Source of the DNA: Bacteroidota bacterium
GTDB lineage: Bacteria; Bacteroidota; Bacteroidia; Cytophagales; Cytophagaceae
DNA: 64,000 nucleotides
Direction: 5' to 3'
NCBI GenBank assembly: GCA_023428135.1
Contig: JAEYZG010000037.1
Coordinates: forward strand, 38,260 to 102,259
Part shown: piece by piece, positions 57,751-64,000 of the stretch
Numbering within the stretch: the first letter of the stretch is position 1
Layout: every line of letters starts with the position of its first letter
Position numbers and translations under genes: made by a program
Notes under the pieces: model-generated
What the model saw: only the letters and a program-made list of their open reading frames with translations
Told to the model about the DNA's origin: nothing
The model's database searches: none

Positions 57751-57763
57751 TCAATGCATGATT

Positions 57764-60073
57764 TTATTTTGCAGGCTCTTCCGCCAGTTTAGGAGTTTCA
57801 ATCAGTTCAAGCACAACTTCATTCAACTTACCGTTGAACTCAAAAGGAGCTCTATAAGAAGTAGTAACAGTTGTTCCAAGATCCCTTCCTACTTCCAGTC
57901 CATCATATCCGCTGCTTGCATTACTGATCTTTCCAAGGTTTCTTGAACCTACCTGCTGACCATTGATAAATAAAGAGACTGCTTTATTCTTGCCATTATT
58001 GCTATAGGAAACTTCTGCTTTCAATGATACTTTTCCTGCAGGAATTTCTTTTTCAGATTTGATTTCAATCAGTTTTCCATCTGCATTGTATGCAAAGGCA
58101 AGTTTTTTATCCTTTACATAAAGACTTATTCCCGACAATACATTTCCGAAAGAAAACAAAACTCCTTGTGTTGTAGAAGTAACTTCAGCATTGGCAGTGA
58201 TAGAATAAGAGTCGTTATAAAATTTTGGTGTAGCACTTCTGGAAAGGAAATTTCCTTTGTATAGAACTATTTTCTTTGCATTCCCAAAAGCAGTCTGGTT
58301 GTTAACTGCCCAGTCATCTTTTAACGGATACACATTGTATTTCCAGGCTTCTGCTTCAAATGCTTCTGCAAGTTCTTTTACCTTTTCAGGATATTTAGCG
58401 GCCAGGTCGTTTTGTTCATTGAAATCTTCACGTACATTGTATAAATACCATCTCTCTTCAGATGCCGGAATCCTCTTTGTGCGGTCATGCGGAAAAGAAG
58501 CCTTCCATCCGTCTTTATAGAGGCTATACGACCCTGTCATTTCCTGATATTGAATCGTATGTCTTTCCGGTAAATTTTTATTCGCAGGATCTATGGTGTA
58601 TGCAAGACTTGTTCCTTCAATTGGTTCCTGCGGATAGCCGTTAATAACAGTTGGAACTTTAACACCTGCAAGTTCAATCGTTGTAGGAAGGATATCATTT
58701 ACATAAGAATATTGATGACGGATGCCACCTTTGTCTTTAATCTTATTCGGATAAAAGAGAATTAAAGGATCATGGGTTCCACCTTCAAAATTTGCATAAC
58801 TTTTATAAAAACGGAATGGCGTATTGGTTGCCGCAGCCCATCCATCAGGCCATAAAGCTGAAGAGTTTTCAGTACCTAATTTATCCAGACTTTTCACTTC
58901 CTGTGCCAATTGCTGCTCACGAGTATCATCAGGATTTGTAGTGATAAATCTGCCGAATTCCCTTGCACCACCTTCTGCCCCGTTGTCACCAATAAGTAAG
59001 GCAATAAGTGTGTTATCTAACTGACCTAATTTCTCTACATAATCAATGATACGACCGATCTCATGATCTGTCTGTGAAAGGAAACCTGCATATACTTCCA
59101 TATGACGCAGATAAACTTTTTTCTCATTATCAGATAATTTGTCCCACGGCTTCACATTTGGATTAGCAGGAGGTAATGTAGTCCCTGGAGGAACAACACC
59201 TTTTGCTATCTGATTTTTTAAAACAGTTTCTTTGTATTTGTCCCATCCGGCATCAAACTTTCCTTTGTATTTATCTATCCACTCTTTGGAAACCTGATGC
59301 GGTGCATGTACTGCGCCTGGAGCAAAGTAAAGGAAGAAGGGCTTATCCGGAGCTGCAGCTTTCTGTCCGGCTATAAAGTTAATGGCTTCGTTCGCGAATA
59401 ATTCATTTACGTGTCTTCCCTTAGGATCTTCAGGCTCTCTTTGTGTATTACGGTATAAAATCGGATGCCACTGATCACCTGCACCGGTTTCAGGAGGAAA
59501 ACCATAGAAGTGATCAAACCCTCTACCCGTAGGCCATCGATTGAACGGACCAGCTTGTGTAGCATCAGAAGGATGTGTTAAATGGTATTTACCAACAGCA
59601 AAAGTATTGTATCCATTTTCACGCAGTATTTCAGCTACAGTTGCTTTTTCAAAAGGTAAGTATCCATCATAGCCAGGTGTATCGTAAGAAGTGCTTGCAA
59701 AAAAACCAAAATGTACAGAATGGGTATTTCTTCCTGTCAACAATGCAGCCCTTGTCGGCGCACAGTATGCTGCTGTGTGGAAGTTTGTATAACGCAATCC
59801 CTGATTGGCCAGGCGATCGAAGTTAGGTGTTTCGATTAACCCTCCAAAAGCTGTGGAAGCTCCATAACCGATATCATCGATAAGGATCCATATAATATTT
59901 GGTGCACCCTCGGGGGCTTTGGGCTGATTCTGCGGCCGGGACACTTTAGTCTCCGCAAGTGTTTTTCCTATCTTTCCCTGAAAGACAGGTGTAGGACTGT
60001 GCTGTGCACTGGCATAAAAACCAAGCGCCAGCAAACCTGCTGATGCAAGTATTTTAAATCTATTTGGTTTCAT
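57764..60073 (-). CDS. exported arylsulfatase (S1 family) B with lectin-like C-domain
   Basis: 769 residues. Signal peptide about 1-23 (YASAQ). The sulfatase motif is CAPTRAALLTGR (Cys104) with ILIDDIGYGA upstream. The C-terminal ~170 residues are a lectin-like beta-sandwich (VLFSFGNVLSGISLYVKDKKL; YDGLEVGRDLGT) shared with the sulfatase at 43080-45422. CAPTR is within the C-x-P-x-R rule for Cys-type sulfatases, so maturation should work. It is the middle of three tandem genes, 18 bp after gene C. Confidence 0.9.
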   Translation of the reverse strand: MKPNRFKILASAGLLALGFYASAQHSPTPVFQGKIGKTLAETKVSRPQNQPKAPEGAPNIIWILIDDIGYGASTAFGGLIETPNFDRLANQGLRYTNFHTAAYCAPTRAALLTGRNTHSVHFGFFASTSYDTPGYDGYLPFEKATVAEILRENGYNTFAVGKYHLTHPSDATQAGPFNRWPTGRGFDHFYGFPPETGAGDQWHPILYRNTQREPEDPKGRHVNELFANEAINFIAGQKAAAPDKPFFLYFAPGAVHAPHQVSKEWIDKYKGKFDAGWDKYKETVLKNQIAKGVVPPGTTLPPANPNVKPWDKLSDNEKKVYLRHMEVYAGFLSQTDHEIGRIIDYVEKLGQLDNTLIALLIGDNGAEGGAREFGRFITTNPDDTREQQLAQEVKSLDKLGTENSSALWPDGWAAATNTPFRFYKSYANFEGGTHDPLILFYPNKIKDKGGIRHQYSYVNDILPTTIELAGVKVPTVINGYPQEPIEGTSLAYTIDPANKNLPERHTIQYQEMTGSYSLYKDGWKASFPHDRTKRIPASEERWYLYNVREDFNEQNDLAAKYPEKVKELAEAFEAEAWKYNVYPLKDDWAVNNQTAFGNAKKIVLYKGNFLSRSATPKFYNDSYSITANAEVTSTTQGVLFSFGNVLSGISLYVKDKKLAFAYNADGKLIEIKSEKEIPAGKVSLKAEVSYSNNGKNKAVSLFINGQQVGSRNLGKISNASSGYDGLEVGRDLGTTVTTSYRAPFEFNGKLNEVVLELIETPKLAEEPAK

Positions 60074-60091
60074 TATATAGTTTTGGTTGTT

Positions 60092-61945
60092 TTATTTTTT
60101 CTGTTCCGCTGTAGTCTTGATATTTTGCTTGATATAATATTCTATGTCTATCAGTGGATAGACATTATATTTTGCAGCTTCCTCATCATATAAGGCCTTT
60201 AGCTCCTTTAACTTTTCTGGATATTTCTTTGCTAAATCAATACGCTCGTTAAAGTCTTCGTTCAGGTTGTATAATTCCCAAACATCATTGTCAGCATTAT
60301 TTACATAAACAGGTTTCGTTTCTCCTAAGTATGAAGCGAGGTCTAATGGATTTGGATGGTGCGCTGCAGAGGCTTTCCAGCCATCTTTTACTATTGCTCT
60401 GTTTCCGAATATGGTGTAATACTGTTGTGTATGTATGCTCGGCGCATTCTTATCTTTGATTGCATATGCCAGACTTTTACCATGTAAAGGTTTTTGATCA
60501 ATATTTTTAATCTTCTCAGGTTGCTGGATGCGTGTTAGCTCAAGGATGGTAGGATAAATATCTATCACGTGCCCATATTGATTCCGTATTCCACCTTTTT
60601 CTGTTACAGCTTTGGGATAAGAAAATATTAAAGGATTGTGTGTACCACCTTCAGCATTTGCATCCTGTTTCCACAGTTTAAAAGGAGTATTCGTTGCTTG
60701 TGCCCATCCTAAAGGATAATTGGCAGAAGTAATGACTTCTTTGCCTCCTATCTTATCATATTCACTTTGGATAAACTTTTTGTAATCTTCACGGGTCAAG
60801 GTATTTGTTAAGCCTGAGGTAACATTAGGATTTTGAGTGGTGACTCCATATTCCGTACCTTCTTTGCTGGCACCGTTATCCCCGACTATTACAAAGAATG
60901 CTGTGTTATCAAACTGTCCTGTAGTTTTCAGATGAGTTATCAAACGACCTATTTCATAATCGGTGTATTCCAGAAAACCTGCATACACTTCCATGAATCT
61001 GGCATTTACCTTTTTTTCATCAGGAGAAAGATCTTTCCATGCATGCAAAAAATTATTTCTTTCAGGCAGTTTAGCATTGGCAGGAATTACACCTAGTTTT
61101 TTCTGATTGGCAAATATTGTTTCTCTATAAACATCCCAACCGGCATCAAATTTCCCTTTGTATTTGTCACTCCACTCTTTCGCTACCTGGTGAGGAGCGT
61201 GAGCAGCTCCTGTTGCATAATACAGGAAGAAAGGCTTATCAGGGGCAATTGATTTCTGTTTGGTAATATAACTGATGGATTTGTCAGTAATAATTTTATT
61301 TAAGTGACTACCATCAGTCTTCACGTGCTGATTATCTTCTACCAGATCCAATTTATATTGGTCTGTTGCTCCACCTAAAAAGCTTAAGTTATGATCAAAA
61401 CCTTTACCAGATGGCCATCTCAGAAAAGGTCCAAGATCAGAATATTCAGAGCCTGGAGTTAAATGCCACTTTCCAACATGATAAGTGCTGTATCCACTTG
61501 CCTGCAGAGCTTCTGCTATTGTTCCATTCTCAGGTTGGATGTATCCATTATAACCAGGGAAGTCTGCATAGATAAATGGCGGGGGGAACAATCCCATACC
61601 TACTGCATGATGATTACGGCCTGTAAGTAAGGCTGCACGAGTAGGTGAACAGATTCCTGTCGTATGGAAATTTGTATAGCGTAGTCCGTTATTAGCAAGC
61701 GTATCTAGATTGGGAGTGTTGATAAGCCCACCAAAAGTGCTGGTAGCACCATATCCGACATCATCTAAAAGGATCAAAACCACATTAGGAGATCCTTCAG
61801 GTGCAGCCTTGTTAAATTCCAGTTTATAAGGTACAGCTTCGGAAGCGTTCTTGGCAATCCTGCCTTTCCATTCCTGTGTCTGCTGCCCCTGAGAGGCTAG
61901 TGATCCAAGCAAAAGCATGGATGAAAGTAGTATGTGTTTTTTCAT
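60092..61945 (-). CDS. exported arylsulfatase (S1 family) C
   Basis: 617 residues. Signal peptide about 1-20 (SLASQGQQ). CSPTRAALLTGR carries the formylglycine Cys99 and ILLDDVGYGA the metal ligands. Close paralogue of gene A (shared ICSPTRAAL and IPANAKLP-type blocks); the two probably arose by duplication around gene B. First gene of the leftward operon. The upstream region 61946-62532 should hold its promoter. Confidence 0.9.
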   Translation of the reverse strand: MKKHILLSSMLLLGSLASQGQQTQEWKGRIAKNASEAVPYKLEFNKAAPEGSPNVVLILLDDVGYGATSTFGGLINTPNLDTLANNGLRYTNFHTTGICSPTRAALLTGRNHHAVGMGLFPPPFIYADFPGYNGYIQPENGTIAEALQASGYSTYHVGKWHLTPGSEYSDLGPFLRWPSGKGFDHNLSFLGGATDQYKLDLVEDNQHVKTDGSHLNKIITDKSISYITKQKSIAPDKPFFLYYATGAAHAPHQVAKEWSDKYKGKFDAGWDVYRETIFANQKKLGVIPANAKLPERNNFLHAWKDLSPDEKKVNARFMEVYAGFLEYTDYEIGRLITHLKTTGQFDNTAFFVIVGDNGASKEGTEYGVTTQNPNVTSGLTNTLTREDYKKFIQSEYDKIGGKEVITSANYPLGWAQATNTPFKLWKQDANAEGGTHNPLIFSYPKAVTEKGGIRNQYGHVIDIYPTILELTRIQQPEKIKNIDQKPLHGKSLAYAIKDKNAPSIHTQQYYTIFGNRAIVKDGWKASAAHHPNPLDLASYLGETKPVYVNNADNDVWELYNLNEDFNERIDLAKKYPEKLKELKALYDEEAAKYNVYPLIDIEYYIKQNIKTTAEQKK

Positions 61946-62532
61946 AGTGATTAAATTAACACCTTAATTTATACCATCCCTATTGACTATATAGAGATTA
62001 ACTTCTTATAAAAGCCCTCCAATACAGCTGAAGGGCCTATAACTCTTTGCTGTCAATACCTTTTAGAGATCAATCGCACAAAAGGGAATGACATAAAAGC
62101 TTACAAGGTTTTATGATATAACCTACCTTTAGAATAATAAAGCATTCTTAAAAGGTCATATAAACTTTATAAAATTAATTAATAAAATATGAGAGGCTGT
62201 TGGTGGCTGAACTGCCTGGTGGTGAACAAACATACCAAAAAGGAGGATATAAAAAAATAGTATAACGGTGAACACCCTGGCGAACCACTAAACTCTCTGG
62301 GATTCGTACCTAAGGTTTCGGGAAGAATACCACTAAGTAAGGCGAACTTTATCAGTTATAGTCTCGCTCCCTATAATCATAACTATTCGTCAGATCAACT
62401 GACTTATGAATGACACCATTTTCGTTTATATAGATATTTTCATCAAAACAAGAATGCTATAATTTCAACTATTGGATTATTGGCAAGGAAATGGAAAGAT
62501 ATAAATCCTAACTCTCCCAAATTCAAAAAAAA
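61946..62532. other. 587-bp gap upstream of the sulfatase operon
   Basis: No gene is seen. A small hairpin (GCCCT ... AGGGC) lies at about 62013-62035 near the sulfatase C start. GGTGAAC-like stretches at about 62217-62290 are repeated imperfectly, and their meaning is unclear. The promoter for the sulfatase operon is expected here, but no box was convincing. Confidence 0.4.
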
Positions 62533-63874
62533 TCACAAAATAACTTTAAAAGTTGAACCTTTATCCGGTTCACTCTCCACTTTAATACTTCCTCCGGTAT
62601 TTTCAATCATTTTCTTTACGATATAAAGCCCTACCCCTGTTCCCTCTACATGGGTATGCAAACGCTTAAACATCTGGAACAATTTGCGTTGCTGTCTTTC
62701 ATCCAATCCGAGACCATTATCTTTAAATGAAAGCATAATTCTTCCACCTTCTAACCTTTCAGTCTTTATTTGAATTACTGGTTCCCGTTCACTTCTGTAT
62801 TTAATTGCATTACTCAAAAGATTGTATATAATACTTCTTAAATTCTTTTTGGAAAAATGAATTGAAACTATCTGTAGATCCTCAATAAAAGTGACATTAT
62901 CCTTTTTAATCTGTAGCCTGTAATCCTGCTTAAAATCGTTAATAATGGTCTTAAATGATACATCTTCTGCAGCATCATTCACACTTCTTTGGATCCTGCT
63001 AATTTCAGTTAATTCCTCTATAGTAATTTTTAACCTTTCAATAGAAGTCTTTATCATCTCAATAACAGACCGCTGTTCTTGCGATCTACTTCCTTTATAC
63101 CAATCAAATATAATATCAACCAAAGCTTCCATATTGATGATGGGAGCTTTCAGATCATGAGATGCTGTATAAATAAAATTATCAAGATCATTGTTAATCC
63201 TTATTAATTCAGAATTTTGATTTTCCAGCTTTTTTTCATTCTCAATTCTTTCGGTAAGGTCTATACCCATGATTACTACTCCCCTTACCTTATTATCATA
63301 TATATCAGGTATAAAACTAAGGCTAATTGTCTTTGATACCATGCTTTTTAGCTTCAATTCAACTTCAGCAGAAGTTTCACTACCAGAGAATGATCCGTTC
63401 AGCAATTCATGAAATATATCATAGGTTTCTTTATCCATCCCTTCCTGAATTAATTCACCTTCTATATCATCAGAGACATTTCTGATCTTTTTAAAATTCT
63501 CATTTGCGAACTGACATATGCCATCTTTATTGATATACGCTATCATTGCGGGTATTGCATTGGTTATAAGACTCAACTGGTTTTCTCTCTTTTTTAACTC
63601 ATTTGTTCTTTCCCTTATTTTTTCTTCCAGATTCTGATTCGTGGCTTTTAATTCATCCTGAATATCTTTAAGTTCTGTTATATCTCTTGAAATGGCAAGA
63701 ATATGTGTCACGTTACCATCGGCATCCCTTTGAAAAGGTATTTCCCTTGATGCTGTCCAATTCCACTTCCCAGTACTAGGGTCTTTTACACTAAACTCAA
63801 ATGTAGTAATCTCATCATCTTTTAACTTTTTAAATTTTTCATATCTGGCTTTTATTGCTGAATTTTCATCTGGA
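62533..63874 (-). pseudogene. histidine kinase cut at its 5' end by an IS21-like element
   Basis: The frame is open from 63874 down to 62533 and encodes the rest of a PAS domain (HPDENSA ... FEFSVKDP ... HILAISRDITELK). A second PAS follows (about 63570-63260), then HisKA with SHDLKAP (His codon 63159-63157) and HATPase with KDNGLG and GTGVGLYIVK. A GTG at 63711 could start a shorter product with one full PAS domain. Upstream, the frame runs into repeated IS ends and then meets a stop. The 5' part of the kinase gene is not in the window. Its catalytic half resembles the 14026-16356 kinase, so they are paralogues. Confidence 0.7.
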
Positions 63875-64000
63875 TGACTATTCCGATGAAAGTGTACCAG
63901 TGATTCCGGTGAAAGTGTACCACTTTTAACAGGCAGGTAATGTTAAAACAAATATATTATTTTTTGTTAAATTTCTTTCTTAAAGATTCTCCTTCAAGAT
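63875..64000 (-). mobile_element. end of an IS21-family insertion sequence
   Basis: Two copies of ATTCCGATGAAAGTGTACCA (63880-63899) and ATTCCGGTGAAAGTGTACCA (63903-63922) sit 23 bp apart, with one mismatch. Multiple tandem terminal repeats of this kind are the hallmark of IS21 ends in Bacteroidota. The TG at 63875 may be the element's terminal dinucleotide. Inside it, a leftward frame at the window edge looks like the end of istB. The family call rests on repeat form and this fragment. Confidence 0.7.
63957..64000 (-). CDS. istB: C-terminal fragment of IstB-like ATPase
   Basis: The last 14 codons of a leftward frame are seen, reading LEGESLRKKFNKK and ending in TAA at 63957-63959. A GES-R-K ending is typical of IstB helper ATPases of IS21 elements. 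It lies 35 bp inside the terminal repeats, as expected. The fragment is too short for a firm call. Confidence 0.5.
   Translation of the reverse strand, partial: LEGESLRKKFNKK

Overview
The window reads as a chromosomal segment of an AT-rich Bacteroidota, most likely a Cytophagales cellulose degrader of the Cytophaga/Sporocytophaga kind. This rests on a secreted GH8 endoglucanase with a type IX secretion (T9SS) C-terminal sorting domain, a second T9SS-sorted protein, many Bacteroidota lipoproteins, TAnnTTTG-type promoter boxes and few Shine-Dalgarno sequences. The genus is inference; no rRNA or tRNA gene was seen.

Layout. 1-452: the start of a leftward gene off the window, an operator-like palindrome, and a promoter/terminator pair that could make a ~70-nt RNA. 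453-5255: the GH8 cellulase, a PepSY-like periplasmic protein and a lipoprotein with a long leader. 5781-11664: a leftward czcCBA-type heavy-metal efflux operon headed by a small acidic exported protein. 11857-21088: leftward single genes (orphan fatty acyl-AMP ligase, multi-PAS histidine kinase, FISUMP lipoprotein, patatin, MutS2). 21283-22542: pabB, rightward. 22646-28822: small hypothetical genes, a TPR membrane protein and an MDR oxidoreductase. This stretch shows decay, including a pseudogene with two frameshifts and a nonsense codon. 29167-35642: an APC amino-acid permease, a DUF2062 protein, an exported WD40-caspase protein and a small exported protein.

35722-40705 is a copper cluster. 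The leftward arm has an HMA-AraC fusion regulator, the CopA ATPase and a CopZ-like chaperone; the divergent rightward arm has an exported HMA protein overlapping an outer-membrane barrel gene. 40702-42889: two tandem paralogous membrane proteins, a GuaD-like deaminase and a small STAS-like protein. 43080-45422: a cytosolic-looking sulfatase. 45524-48172: a chromate-type operon (degenerate OmpR-like regulator, DUF2490 protein, ChrB C-terminal domain, second half of ChrA). 48432-49440: a DUF4345 protein and a Crp/Fnr regulator. 50246-55660: a T9SS-sorted small protein followed by a 1590-residue protein with 13 repeats. 55795-61945: three tandem exported sulfatases. 62533-63874: a histidine kinase whose 5' end is cut by an IS21-like element running off the right edge.

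Working together: the metal themes (divalent cations, copper, chromate) make this a metal-homeostasis neighbourhood, while the cellulase, sulfatases and repeat protein point to degradation of plant or algal polysaccharide at the cell surface. Dispersed AAAGTTGAAAGT-type repeats sit in several intergenic gaps.
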